Shown: piece by piece, positions 16,171-25,605 of the stretch
Layout: each line of letters begins with the position of its first letter
Numbering within the stretch: position 1 is the stretch's first letter
Assembly: GCA_963823495.1 (NCBI GenBank)
Contig: CAWGLV010000001.1
Span: 372,001 to 436,000, forward strand
Direction: 5' to 3'
From: DATDAH01 sp963823495
GTDB lineage: Bacteria; Actinomycetota; Acidimicrobiia; Acidimicrobiales; DATDAH01
Length of the DNA stretch: 64,000 nt
Made by a program: the position numbers and the translations under genes
Notes under the pieces: generated by a model
Databases searched by the model: none
The model's input: the letters and a program-made list of their open reading frames with translations, nothing else
What the model was told of the DNA's origin: nothing

Positions 16171-19100
16171 TTGAAGACCGTGCGACTGCCCAGCTGGGTG
16201 ACCCTCCTCGTTGTCGGCGTGGCGGCTTCCGCAGCCCTTGCCGCTGTTGATCCCGTCACGCGCCCGGCGATCGCTCAGCCTGTGATCCTCGTTGGGATCG
16301 TCATCGCCTGGGTCCGAGTTCGAGATCTCGAAGAGCCAAACCGGCGGGCATGGATGTTCTTCTCTGCTGGAGGAACGCTGATCTTCGCCGGTGCGATAGG
16401 GCGATTCATCCACGGCGCCGCCATCGACGTCGACCAGCCGCTCCCTTCTCCCGGAGACCTCCTGTTGGTGGCTGGCTACGGCGCCTTCATCGTCGGGGCG
16501 CTCGAATTCCTCCGACGCCGATCCGGAGCGATCCGCGACTGGGACTCGTGGCTCGATGCACTCATCGTCTCGGCCGCAACCGGCGTGCTGGTGTGGGTCC
16601 TCCTGCTCCAGCCTTATGCCAGCAACCCATCTGTGATGGCAGCCGAGCGGCTAACCAACGGCGGGTACACGGCTGTCAGCCTCGTCTTGCTCACCGTGAC
16701 TGTCCGAGTGGTGCAGGCGCCTGGCCGCAGGCCGTTGCCCTATTACCTGTTCGGTGGGGCTGTCGCCTTGTTGTTCGCGTCCGACCTCCTTAGCACCGTG
16801 AACTATGCCTACGGGCGAGGTGGGGACCTACCGCTAATCCTTACTCCTCTGATCTACGGGCTGTTTCTCGCCACCATCTATCACCCGAAGATGGGGCTTC
16901 TGACGGCAACGCCAGAGGATCGAGAGCCGCCGCTTGGAATCGGACGTTTCGCGCTTGCTAGCCGTGGCCCAAGCCATCCCTCCCATCCTTCTCACAATGG
17001 AGGTGGTGGGAGCAGTCGACTCCTCCGGATCGGTCCTCCTCGCAGCGACCTCCATCATCACCGGTCTCGTCCTCATTCGTCTCGCAATGCTCGTCCGGGG
17101 GCGCGACGCAATGCTGCAGCGTGGTGACGACCTCCGCATCTCAGGGGAGCGCTTGTCGATGGCAACATCGATCAGAGACATCGGATTCATCGGTGTCGAG
17201 TCGACCCGAGCCGTCTGTACTGCGGGCCTCGTGTTCGGCAGCTCGCTCGTTGAGCGGACCAAGTGTGGCTTGGAGACCCGCGCTCGCTGGGGTTCGACAA
17301 CCGCCCTCGACAGCGAAGATGCTGTCGCCAGACTGGACTTCGACCACCCTGATCTGAAACGTCGGGGAATACACACCATCCCCGCCGCTGGTCGCTACCT
17401 CTCGATCCTCAACGTCCTTGACGATCCTCCGTTGGCCTTGCTCATCGAGACCGGCCGCGCTCCGATTCGACATGATCGGCAGAGCCTTGTTGCCCTCGCC
17501 AGAGAAATCGGCTTCGCTCACCTTGGCGTCAGGCTCGTGGAGCAGCGGACCACGCGCCGCTACGAGGCACTCGTCGAGAACTCCTCCGACATCGTCGGGG
17601 TGCTCAACACCGACGGACGCATCGTCTACGTAAGCCCGGCAGTCGAGCGCGCCTTGGGCATTGAACCAGATGTCCTCCTAGACGAATCATTCATCAGCCT
17701 CGTCAATGAAGATGATCAATCAACGGTCGCAGCAGCGCTGGCAACCCTGATCGAGGGGCATGACAAGGAACTCGTCACCGAGGCGCGACTCGAAACCGCT
17801 AGTGACCGCACGGGCTGGTTCGAGCTATCGATGGCCGACCGACGCAGTGCGACCGACATCGATGGCGTAGTCATCAATGCCCGAGATATCACCGAGCGGC
17901 GCCAAGCTGAAGCTCAGCTCACGAAGTCCGAAGCTCGATTCAAGGCGCTGGTGCAGCACTCGTCGGACCTCGTGGCGGTGTTGGACGAGGTGGGGCGGTT
18001 CATCTACGTGAGCCCGTCATCGCACCCGTTGTTGGGGGTGGCGGCAGAGCAGCTGATCGGGCAGCCGGCGATCGACTACATCGCTCCTGAGCAGCGCAAC
18101 GCCGTGTCCGTTCGCATCGCCAGCGAGGTGAACGGCAAGGGTGTCCCGCAGCACATGGAGCTGCAGGCCGTCTCGGTCGACGGGCACCCGCTGATCCTCG
18201 ACGCCACGATCACCGACCTCAGCCACGATCCGGCGGTCGGCGGGGTGGTCATCAATGCCCGGGACATCACGGTCAGCCACAAGCTCGAGTCGGACCTCCG
18301 CTTCGCGGCCTACCACGACTCGCTCACCGGCCTCGCCAACCGCCTGCTCCTCATGAAGAAGATCGAGGAGACCCGCCTGGACGACACGATCGCGGGGATC
18401 GCCCTCCTCTTCATCGACCTCGACGACTTCAAGACCATCAACGACGGCCTCGGCCATGCCGTCGGCGACGAGGTCCTGAACCTCGTGGCCTCCCGGCTCC
18501 GGAGCGTCCTGCGTCTGCGGGACACCGCCGCCCGACTGGGGGGCGACGAGTTCGCGGTCCTCCTCACCGAGTGCTACTCCGACGACGACGTCACGGCCCT
18601 CGCCGGCCGGGTCCTGGCCGCCATCCGCGAGCCCATCGAACTGGCGGACCGGGAGGTGCACATGACCGCCAGTGTCGGCATCAGTGTCGCCTGGGGCGAG
18701 CGGCCCAGCCCGACGACCATGCTCCGGGACGCCGACTCGGCCATGTACAAGGCCAAGCAGGCGGGCAAGGACCGGGCCGAGCTCTTCGAGTCCTCCCTGC
18801 AGGAGACGGCCATGGAACGCCTCGAGCTCTCCACCGACCTCCGCTCGGCCATCGAGACCGAGGAGCTCTTCCTGCTGTACCAGCCCATCGTCGACCTCGA
18901 CACCGAGGAGCTCGTCGGCCTCGAGGCGCTCGTCCGCTGGGAACACCCCACCCGGGGCACGCTCGGCCCGGCCGTGTTCATCGAGCTGGCCGAACAGACG
19001 GGGCTGATCGTCCCCCTCGGCCGTTGGGTCCTGCGCGAGGCCTGCCGCCAGCTCTCGGCCTGGGACGCCGCCGGTCTCACCCCGCCCAAGATGAGCGTCA

Positions 19101-19633
19101 ACGTGTCGGCCCGCCAGCTCGGCGACCCCGAGATCATCGCCGACATCCTCACGTCGCTCAGCGACCACGACCTGACCCCCGATCGCCTCTGCATCGAGGT
19201 CACCGAGAGCCTGCTGATCGACGAGACCGAGTTCACGATGAAACGGCTCCGCGACATCAACATGATCGGTGTCGCCCTCGCCGTCGATGACTTCGGCACC
19301 GGCTACTCGTCGCTCAGCTACCTGCGCCGTTACCCGTTCGACCGCCTGAAGATCGACCGGGCGTTCGTACAGGCCCTCGGCGAGGGGGCCTCCCGGGAAC
19401 GGGACCTCGAGATCGTGCGAGCGATCGTCGATCTGGCCTCGCGCCTCGACGTCGATGTCGTGGCCGAGGGCATCGAGACCGCGACCGAGTGGCAGATCCT
19501 GCGGTCCCTCGGCTGCGAGCTCGGGCAGGGGTTCCACTTCTCCCGGCCGGTGCCGCCCGAGGACATCGCCCCCCTTCTGGCCTCGGTCAACGGCCGCTCC
19601 TCCGCCGAGGCCCTCGACGCGGCCCAGGCCTGA
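16171..19633 (+). CDS. Membrane-anchored PAS-PAS-GGDEF-EAL protein, frameshift near 16,955
   Basis: The first frame (from TTG 16171) encodes about seven hydrophobic helices, a MASE-like membrane sensor, and runs out of sense near 16,955. There the next frame continues with LLAVAQAIPPILLTMEVVG and further hydrophobic segments, a cytoplasmic region, two PAS domains (from about 17,550 and 17,930), GGDEF (18538-18552, intact, with an RLRD inhibitory site before it) and EAL (18923-18931, intact). It probably makes and breaks c-di-GMP in response to a membrane or ligand signal. Up to about 17,930 the DNA is lower in GC and uses codons such as CTT and GCA; beyond it the gene looks native. The join falls between the two PAS domains. 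Confidence 0.8.
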
Positions 19634-19642
19634 AGCCGACCG

Positions 19643-21451
19643 CTAGGCGTAGATCGACTCGATCTCCTCGGCGTACTTCGCGTGCACCCCCCGGCGCTTG
19701 AGCTTCGACGTCGGTGTCAGCTCCTCACTGTCCGGTAGCCACTCGTCGCCGAGGACCACCACCTTCTTGACCCGCTCGGCGTTGTTGAACGACGCCATGA
19801 CCTCGGCCAGGCCCGCTTCGATCTCCGCGCGCACCTCGGGCTTCGTCGCCAGGTCGTCGAGGCCGGAGAACTCGATGCCCTGCGAGGCGGCCCACGCGGT
19901 GGCCACCTCGGGATCGAGCACGACGAGGGCCGAGACGAACGGCCGGTTGTCCCCGATCGCGCAGGCCTGTCCGACCAGCGGGATGAGCTTCAGGTTGGCC
20001 TCGAGGTTCGCCGGGCTGAGGTTCTTGCCCCCGGCGGTGATGATCAGCTCCTTCTTGCGGTCGACGATGGAGAAGTAGCCGTCCTCGTCCACCGTGCCGA
20101 TGTCACCGGAGTGCAGCCAGCCGTCGGCGTCCAGCGCCTCGGCGGTCTTCTCCGGCTCATCGAGGTAGCCCTGGAAGACGTTGCCGCCACGGCAGATGAT
20201 CTCGTTGTCCCCCTCGGCCAGCTTCACCTCACAACCCGGGATGGCCGGTCCGACCGTCCCCGCCTTCACCCGGCGGGCGGCGAAGGTCATCGGCCCGGTG
20301 TTCTCCGACATCCCGTAGATCTCGGCCAGGGGCACGCCGATGGCCCGGAACCAGCTCAGGAGCTCCGCGGGGATCGGGGCGGCGCCGGTGATCGCCACCT
20401 CCACCTGGTCCAGGCCGAGCAACGCCCGGACGCCGGCGAACACCGCTTCGTCCATCGCCGCGTAGGCCGCCTGCTGCTCGTCGGTCGCCGTCCCCCAGTC
20501 GATCGCCTCGACCAGAGGTCGGGCGGCGTCGACGGCACCGTTGAACTGCGCCGCCTTCTCGGGATCCGCGGCCAGGGCACCCATGACCCCGGCGTGGAAC
20601 TTCTCCCAGACCCTCGGGACGCCGAACATCACCTCCGGCCGGACCTCCCGGCAGTAGGCCGCGATGTCCGTCGGGTTCGGGCAGCACGTGACCTCGTAGC
20701 CGAGGAACGCCTGCTGGTAGTGGCTGGTCACCCGCTCGGCGATGTGGGCCATCGGCAGGTAGGACACCAGGCGCTTGCCGACGTAGGACCCGAGGTCGAT
20801 GCAGCGCTTCAGGCTCTCGATCGTCCACGCCACGTTCTGGTGGGTGATCATCACGCCCTTGGGCGGGCCGGTCGTTCCCGAGGTGTAGATCAGCGTGGCC
20901 AGGTCCTCGGGTCGGGCGACCGCCGCGGCCGTCGGCAGGTCCACCGGGTCGGCACTCACGAGATCGGCGTAGGCGAACACCTCTTCGGGAGCCAGCCCGT
21001 CCGGGTCCCGCAAGATGCCGAGGTGCTCGAGGGCGGGCAGCTCGTCGCGGACCTTCAGGAAGGACTCGAGGAACCCGACATCCTCCACGATCCCGACCGT
21101 GGCCCTGCAGTGGCCGACGAGATACGCGATCTGGTCGGGCGAGGACGAGTTGTAGATCGAGATGGCCGTCCCGCCACACACGTTCACCGCCATGTCGAGG
21201 ACGTGGAACTCCGGGATGTTGCGCAGCATCAACACGACCCGTGATCCGGGGCCGACACCAAGGGCCGCCAGACCTCCGGCGGCCGCCGCGACCTGCCGGG
21301 CGTAGTCGTCGAAGGTCCATTCGCCCCAGGTCTCATCCGGGTTGCGCCAGCGGAGAGCCACCCGGTCGCCGTGCTCGGCCACGGTACGGACGAACATGGA
21401 CGGGATCGTCTGCCCCGCCACCACGGATTGGATCTCGTCACTCGTCGTCAT
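19643..21451 (-). CDS. Long-chain fatty-acid-CoA ligase (AMP-forming)
   Basis: The 602-residue protein has the AMP-binding motif YTSGTTGPPKG (189-199), YGMSENTGP, DGWLHSGDIG and the C-terminal DRKKELIITAGGKN lid. Length and motifs fit the eukaryotic-like long-chain acyl-CoA synthetase group (FadD15 type). It activates fatty acids with ATP and CoA, probably at the inner face of the membrane. Start ATG 21451 has GGGGGAG upstream; the frame is open to 21598 but lacks support. It is divergent from the RCC1-repeat gene and not linked with the downstream thiolase by an operon. Confidence 0.92.
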   Translation of the reverse strand: MTTSDEIQSVVAGQTIPSMFVRTVAEHGDRVALRWRNPDETWGEWTFDDYARQVAAAAGGLAALGVGPGSRVVLMLRNIPEFHVLDMAVNVCGGTAISIYNSSSPDQIAYLVGHCRATVGIVEDVGFLESFLKVRDELPALEHLGILRDPDGLAPEEVFAYADLVSADPVDLPTAAAVARPEDLATLIYTSGTTGPPKGVMITHQNVAWTIESLKRCIDLGSYVGKRLVSYLPMAHIAERVTSHYQQAFLGYEVTCCPNPTDIAAYCREVRPEVMFGVPRVWEKFHAGVMGALAADPEKAAQFNGAVDAARPLVEAIDWGTATDEQQAAYAAMDEAVFAGVRALLGLDQVEVAITGAAPIPAELLSWFRAIGVPLAEIYGMSENTGPMTFAARRVKAGTVGPAIPGCEVKLAEGDNEIICRGGNVFQGYLDEPEKTAEALDADGWLHSGDIGTVDEDGYFSIVDRKKELIITAGGKNLSPANLEANLKLIPLVGQACAIGDNRPFVSALVVLDPEVATAWAASQGIEFSGLDDLATKPEVRAEIEAGLAEVMASFNNAERVKKVVVLGDEWLPDSEELTPTSKLKRRGVHAKYAEEIESIYA

Positions 21452-21549
21452 GGCTCCCCCTCGTCCTCGGCCGCTTCTCGATCGGGCGGTCACCACACTA
21501 GGCGGCGACCGGACCGACGCGATCCGGCGCAGGCGGCACGCCTGAAGAG

Positions 21550-21555
21550 TACGGT
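21550..21555 (+). promoter_or_regulatory. Candidate -10 element (TACGGT)
   Basis: TACGGT precedes ATG 21562 by 6 bases, with no ribosome binding site. Confidence 0.45.
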
Positions 21556-21561
21556 CCATGC

Positions 21562-22842
21562 ATGAGTAGCCACGGAATATCTGGTCTTGCATTGGCATGC
21601 CTTCTCCTCCTCGGCACCGTTGCCCCCTCGGGAGCCCAGGTCGACACCGCCGGAGAGACCGCGACGGAGGCCGCGCTCACCCGGGTGGCCCAGGTGTCGG
21701 CGGCCGGCTACCACTCGTGTGCCCGGCTGACCAACGGTCGCGTCCGCTGCTGGGGATCGAACTACGACGGCGAAGCCGGCAACGGAACACGCGAGCGCGA
21801 CGTCATGCCGGTGACGACCGTCCTGGCGCCGACGGGGAACCGGCCCCTGACCGGCGTGCGCCAGGTGGAGACCGGCACCTACCACACGTGCGCGCTGCTC
21901 CGGAGCGGCCGGGTCGGCTGTTGGGGCTACAACGGCGATCGCCAGGTGGGGACCGGCTCGACCGCCGACCAGATCGCCCGGGTCAAGATCGTCAGGGGCC
22001 CGTATGGCCGGAGGGCGCTGACGGGCGTCACGCAGATCGCCCTGGGTGATCGCCACACCTGTGCCCGCTTGAACAACGGACAGATGCGGTGCTGGGGCGA
22101 GAACGACTGGGGCCAGGTCGGCGACGGCACCACCGGCGTCGACCGCAACCGGGCCCGGATCGTTCGGAGCGTGTCCGGCCGACCCCTGACCGGGGTCGCC
22201 CAGATCGACGCCGGCACCGACGTCACCTGCGCTCGGCTCGTCAACGGCCAGGCCCGCTGCTGGGGTACCAATGCCCTCCACGCCCTCGGCAACGCCAACG
22301 TGATGCAGACGAACCTCCCAGTGGTCGTCCAGCGCCCCGGCGGCGGTCCGCTGGCCGGGATCGCCCGGGTCACCGTGGGCGCCACGCACGCCTGTGCCCT
22401 CCTGCGGTCCCACCAGGTCCGCTGCTGGGGGGAGGGGGCCGACGGCGAGAACGGTGACGGCACCACCGACGTGCGGGAGCAGGCCCGTCCCGTGCTCAAC
22501 CTGGCCGGTGGCGGACCGCTCACCGGGGTGACCCAGATCGACGCCGGCGACAACTCCACCTGCGCCCGGCTGGCCAACGGCCAGGCGCGCTGCTGGGGCG
22601 ACAACAGCCGCGGCCAACTCGGTGACGGCACCTTCGGCACCGACCGCCTCCTGCCGGTGCGGGTCATGAACCCGGCCGGCAGCGGGCCACTGGTGAACGT
22701 GAACCACATCCGCGGCGGCCACAGCCACACCTGCGCGCGGCTCAGGGGCCAGGTGCGGTGCTGGGGCAACAACGACAACGGCCAGGTCGGCGACCGCACC
22801 GACAGCACCGACCGGCTGCTTCCCCGCGTGGTGGTGGTCTGA
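21562..22842 (+). CDS. Secreted RCC1-repeat beta-propeller protein
   Basis: A signal peptide (LALACLLLLGTVAPSGAQ) is followed by about seven repeats of roughly 50 residues, each with HTCARL and VRCWG and a DGT turn. This is the RCC1/BLIP-II propeller pattern. Each repeat carries two cysteines, so disulphides outside the cell are likely. No catalytic domain is seen; such proteins usually bind other proteins, but the partner is unknown. The gene is divergent from the acyl-CoA ligase. Confidence 0.88.
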   Translation: MSSHGISGLALACLLLLGTVAPSGAQVDTAGETATEAALTRVAQVSAAGYHSCARLTNGRVRCWGSNYDGEAGNGTRERDVMPVTTVLAPTGNRPLTGVRQVETGTYHTCALLRSGRVGCWGYNGDRQVGTGSTADQIARVKIVRGPYGRRALTGVTQIALGDRHTCARLNNGQMRCWGENDWGQVGDGTTGVDRNRARIVRSVSGRPLTGVAQIDAGTDVTCARLVNGQARCWGTNALHALGNANVMQTNLPVVVQRPGGGPLAGIARVTVGATHACALLRSHQVRCWGEGADGENGDGTTDVREQARPVLNLAGGGPLTGVTQIDAGDNSTCARLANGQARCWGDNSRGQLGDGTFGTDRLLPVRVMNPAGSGPLVNVNHIRGGHSHTCARLRGQVRCWGNNDNGQVGDRTDSTDRLLPRVVVV

Positions 22843-22887
22843 CCCGAACGGGCAGCCGGGGACGAGGACCCCGGCGGGGCCGCTGGG

Positions 22888-22893
22888 TAGCCT
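22888..22893 (+). promoter_or_regulatory. Candidate -10 element (TAGCCT) for the thiolase gene
   Basis: The hexamer lies 40 bases before ATG 22934. The leader contains GAGGGG at the correct distance from the start, so this transcript would carry a ribosome binding site. Confidence 0.4.
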
Positions 22894-22933
22894 CTCGACC
22901 GTCGAGTCAAGTGTCGAGACCGAGGGGACCGCA

Positions 22934-24127
22934 ATGGCCGAGGCCGTGATCGTCGATGCCATCCGTACGCCGATGGGCAAGCGCAACGGCAAGTTGTCGG
23001 GCTTCCACCCGGCCGACCTCGCCGGTGAGGTGCTGAAGGCCCTCAGCGACCGCAACGACCTCGACCCCGCGCTGGTCGAGGACGTGATCATGGGCTGTGT
23101 CATGCAGGTCGGCGCCCAGGCCGGCAACGTCGGCCGCAACGCGGTGCTGGCCTCCGGCTGGCCCGAGTCGGTGCCCGCCACCACCGTCGACCGGCAGTGC
23201 GGCTCCTCCCAGCAGTCGGCCCACTTCGCCGCCCAAGGGGTCATGGCCGGGGCCTATGACGTGGTGGTGGCCGCAGGCGTCGAGGTCATGTCGATGGTGC
23301 CGATGGGCTCCTCGTTCATGACCCCCAACACCGGCATGCCCTTCGGCCCGGCCATGGGCCTGCGCTACGCCGACCGGGGTGGCCTGGTCCCCCAGGGGAC
23401 CTCGGCGGAGATGATCGCCGAGAAGTGGAACCTCTCCCGTGAGGACCTGGACGCCTACGGCGCCCGCAGCCAGCAGTCTGCGGCCAAGGCCCGCGAGGAG
23501 GGCCGCTTCGAGCGGGAGATCCACCCGGTCAAGGCCATGCCGATCGACAAGGAGACCGGCAAGCTCATCGAGACCGACGAGGTCTTCGCCCAGGACGAGG
23601 GCATCCGCCCCGACACCACGGTCGAGACGCTGGCCAACCTGAAGCCGGCGTTCAAGGCCGACGGCGTCGTGACCGCGGGGAACTCCTCCCAGATCACCGA
23701 CGGTGCCGCCGCGGTGCTCATCATGAGCGAGGACAAGGCCGACGAGCTGGGCATGACCCCCCGAGCCCGCTTCCACTCGTTCTCCCTCGCCGGCGTCGAC
23801 CCCATCTTCATGTTGACCGGCCCCATCCCGGCCACCGAGAAGGTTCTCGAGCGCTCGGGCCTGAGCATGGACGACATCGACCTCGTCGAGATCAACGAGG
23901 CCTTCGCCTCGGTCGTCCTGGCCTGGGAGAAGGAGCTGCACCCCGACATGGACAAGGTGAACGTCAACGGCGGCGCCATCGCCCTGGGCCATCCCCTGGG
24001 GTGCTCCGGTGCCCGCCTGATGACGACGCTCCTGCACGAGCTGGAACGCACCGGCGGCCGCTACGGCCTCCAGACCATGTGCGAGGGCGGCGGCCTGGCC
24101 AACGCCACCATCATCGAGCGCCTGTAG
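22934..24127 (+). CDS. Acetyl-CoA C-acyltransferase (thiolase)
   Basis: The 397-residue enzyme has the acyl-accepting Cys89 in DRQCGSSQQS, His353 in GGAIALGHPLGCSGAR and Cys383 in MCEGGG, so all catalytic residues are present. QQSAHFAAQGVMAG and the GVEVMSMVPMGS loop resemble the FadA-type thiolases of actinobacterial fatty acid and steroid breakdown. It either cleaves 3-ketoacyl-CoA or condenses acyl-CoAs; direction is not decided by sequence. No beta-oxidation partner is adjacent except the ligase upstream on the other strand. Confidence 0.94.
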   Translation: MAEAVIVDAIRTPMGKRNGKLSGFHPADLAGEVLKALSDRNDLDPALVEDVIMGCVMQVGAQAGNVGRNAVLASGWPESVPATTVDRQCGSSQQSAHFAAQGVMAGAYDVVVAAGVEVMSMVPMGSSFMTPNTGMPFGPAMGLRYADRGGLVPQGTSAEMIAEKWNLSREDLDAYGARSQQSAAKAREEGRFEREIHPVKAMPIDKETGKLIETDEVFAQDEGIRPDTTVETLANLKPAFKADGVVTAGNSSQITDGAAAVLIMSEDKADELGMTPRARFHSFSLAGVDPIFMLTGPIPATEKVLERSGLSMDDIDLVEINEAFASVVLAWEKELHPDMDKVNVNGGAIALGHPLGCSGARLMTTLLHELERTGGRYGLQTMCEGGGLANATIIERL

Positions 24128-24150
24128 CTCCGCGGCGGGCCTCAGCAACC

Positions 24151-24756
24151 ATGACCGACCAACCACCACCCCCGCCAGAGGACCCGAGCGCCTCGGTGTT
24201 CGGGCAACCCGCAGCGCCGGTCGGCGAACCGACGGTCGCGGTCCCGGCCCAGCCACCCCCGGCTCCCGACGGGCCCGGGGCAGGCGTCCCGCCCGCAGGT
24301 GGGCCGCCACCCGGGGGTGACGGCCCGGGCGATGAGGAGCCGGTGCCGTGGTACCAGAACCCGGCGGTGATGGCCCTGCTCGCGGTCGTGGTCGTCCTGG
24401 TGCTGCTCCTCGTCTTCTTCCTGGTGCGCAACGGCGACGACGACGAGCCGGTGACCACCACGACGTCGACCACCACCACGACCCCGACGACCACATCGAC
24501 GACCACGACCACCACGACGTCGACCACGACCACCACGACCACGACCACCACGACCACCACCACCCCGCCGGCGGCCCTGGCACCCGGGGACCCCTGTTCC
24601 CCCGAAGACGGCATCCCGGACTGCATCGATCCCGAGGGCGACGGCACCTACGTGTACCTGATCGACGGCGGGGACTGCGTCTCGGTCCGCCCCGACCCGG
24701 CCACCTGCGCCGACCTCGACGGCGACGGCATCGCCGGTTACCCCGACAGCCAGTAG
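24151..24756 (+). CDS. Single-pass membrane protein with threonine-rich stalk
   Basis: The 201-residue protein has a proline-rich cytoplasmic N-terminus, one membrane helix (VMALLAVVVVLVLLLVFFLV, about 74-93), a threonine-rich stretch of about 40 residues encoded by a simple ACC/ACG repeat (about 24,450-24,560), and a short extracellular end with four cysteines and DLDGDGIAGY, which looks like a calcium-binding loop. I do not recognise a family. A 23-bp repeat straddles the stop codon, so the C-terminus may have been cut short. Confidence 0.7.
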   Translation: MTDQPPPPPEDPSASVFGQPAAPVGEPTVAVPAQPPPAPDGPGAGVPPAGGPPPGGDGPGDEEPVPWYQNPAVMALLAVVVVLVLLLVFFLVRNGDDDEPVTTTTSTTTTTPTTTSTTTTTTTSTTTTTTTTTTTTTTPPAALAPGDPCSPEDGIPDCIDPEGDGTYVYLIDGGDCVSVRPDPATCADLDGDGIAGYPDSQ

Positions 24757-24781
24757 CCACCTCGACGGCGACGGCATCGCC
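24713..24781 (+). repeat. 23-bp direct repeat pair around a stop codon
   Basis: Bases 24713-24735 recur perfectly at 24759-24781. The first copy encodes LDGDGIA within the preceding gene; the second lies after its TAG stop, shifted by one frame. Confidence 0.75.
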
Positions 24782-24837
24782 GCCCGCCGCCGAGGCGGCC
24801 GGCGGCCGGCGGCCGGTCGTGGCGGTCCTCGGGGCCG

Positions 24838-24843
24838 TAGGCT
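24838..24843 (+). promoter_or_regulatory. Candidate -10 element (TAGGCT)
   Basis: TAGGCT precedes ATG 24854 by 10 bases; no ribosome binding site is visible. Confidence 0.4.
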
Positions 24844-24853
24844 CAGGCGTGCC

Positions 24854-25114
24854 ATGGGCACCGTCCTCAGGGTCCTGATCGCCATCGCCTTCGCCTACGC
24901 CCTGCTGCGCATGGGCTTGGCCATCCTGCGGATGTTCGCCCAACCCGTGGCCGAGCCACCGCCACCCGGCGAGTTGCGGAAGGTGAAGCTGGCCTACCGC
25001 TGCGACCTCTGTGGCACCGAGGTGCGGATGACCGCCGCGCTCGACCAGGACCCCGAACCCCCGCGCCACTGCCTCGAGGACATGACCCTGGTCACCCCGG
25101 TCGAGGACCTGTGA
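24854..25114 (+). CDS. Small membrane-anchored protein with CxxC
   Basis: This 86-residue protein has an N-terminal hydrophobic helix (VLRVLIAIAFAYALLRMGLAI) and a cytoplasmic tail with YRCDLCGTEVRM and a later HCLED, a possible half zinc ribbon. It resembles small uncharacterised actinobacterial proteins. Function is unknown. Confidence 0.7.
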   Translation: MGTVLRVLIAIAFAYALLRMGLAILRMFAQPVAEPPPPGELRKVKLAYRCDLCGTEVRMTAALDQDPEPPRHCLEDMTLVTPVEDL

Positions 25115-25243
25115 CCGAAAGTGGGTTCATGACCACAGAACGCGAGATTCTGTCCACAGGGTGTGGGTAAGGCTGGGGAGGGTCACATCGGTGTAACTTC
25201 CCGGCCACCCCGGGGACACCCAGATCCCACGCTCAGTGGTCGC
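25115..25243. other. Convergent intergenic region with DnaA-box-like sequences
   Basis: The stretch holds ACAGAA/TTCTGT (25135-25153) as an inverted repeat, then CTGTCCACA (25150-25158) and, inverted, TGTGGGTAA (25162-25170), both one or two bases from a DnaA box. It also begins with CGAAAGTG and has AGAACG, so it may be a short relative of the 51-bp elements. No gene is seen. Confidence 0.35.
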
Positions 25244-25543
25244 TCAGTGATACTGCGTAGCCGTGATGATCCCCGCCAGGATCAAACCGAGACCGACCAG
25301 CAGATACCAGTTGTTGGTTTCGCCCGGCATGAGCCCCAGGTAGTTGAGGAAGATCACCATGGCGCCGGCGCCGAGGAACGTGAACATCAGCACCGGCACC
25401 CACGTCGGGCTGACCTTCACCTCGCGGGGCACCGGCGGCGTGTAGCGGCTGCTGGATCCGGCGACCTCGCCGGAGGGACGGGTGCCCTTGGGCGTGACCC
25501 GACCGGCGGGGACTCGACGCTTGGCGGGCTTCTTGTTGGCCAT
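25244..25543 (-). CDS. crgA: Cell division protein CrgA
   Basis: The 99-residue protein has a basic N-terminus, then PTWVPVLMFTFLGAGAMVIF and WYLLVGLGLILAGIITATQYH, the two membrane helices and conserved end of the CrgA (UPF0233) family. CrgA is a small septum protein that binds FtsZ and penicillin-binding proteins in actinobacteria. Its place beside the amidotransferase and the kinase/wall cluster matches the mycobacterial and streptomycete arrangement. Confidence 0.94.
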   Translation of the reverse strand: MANKKPAKRRVPAGRVTPKGTRPSGEVAGSSSRYTPPVPREVKVSPTWVPVLMFTFLGAGAMVIFLNYLGLMPGETNNWYLLVGLGLILAGIITATQYH

Positions 25544-25592
25544 CGCCCCCGAACCTAGACAAAACCCGGGCCGGAGGCCGAACGCGGAGCCG

Positions 25593-25598
25593 TAGCGT
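25593..25598 (+). promoter_or_regulatory. Candidate -10 element (TAGCGT) that decides the amidotransferase start
   Basis: TAGCGT lies 7 bases before GTG 25606, supporting that start over the GTG at 25597, which overlaps the hexamer. Confidence 0.45.
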
Positions 25599-25605
25599 GG
25601 GCGTC

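Noticed and set aside
24450..24560. ACC/ACG microsatellite as a separate repeat element
   Set aside because: It encodes the threonine stalk in frame, so it is described within that gene.
22907..25069. A 720-codon frame on the minus strand opposite the thiolase and the threonine-stalk gene
   Set aside because: The SWWWSW-type repeat it contains is the antisense of the threonine repeat; no domain is present.
25150..25170. A replication origin
   Set aside because: Only two imperfect DnaA boxes are present, with no dnaA, dnaN or AT-rich unwinding region in the window.
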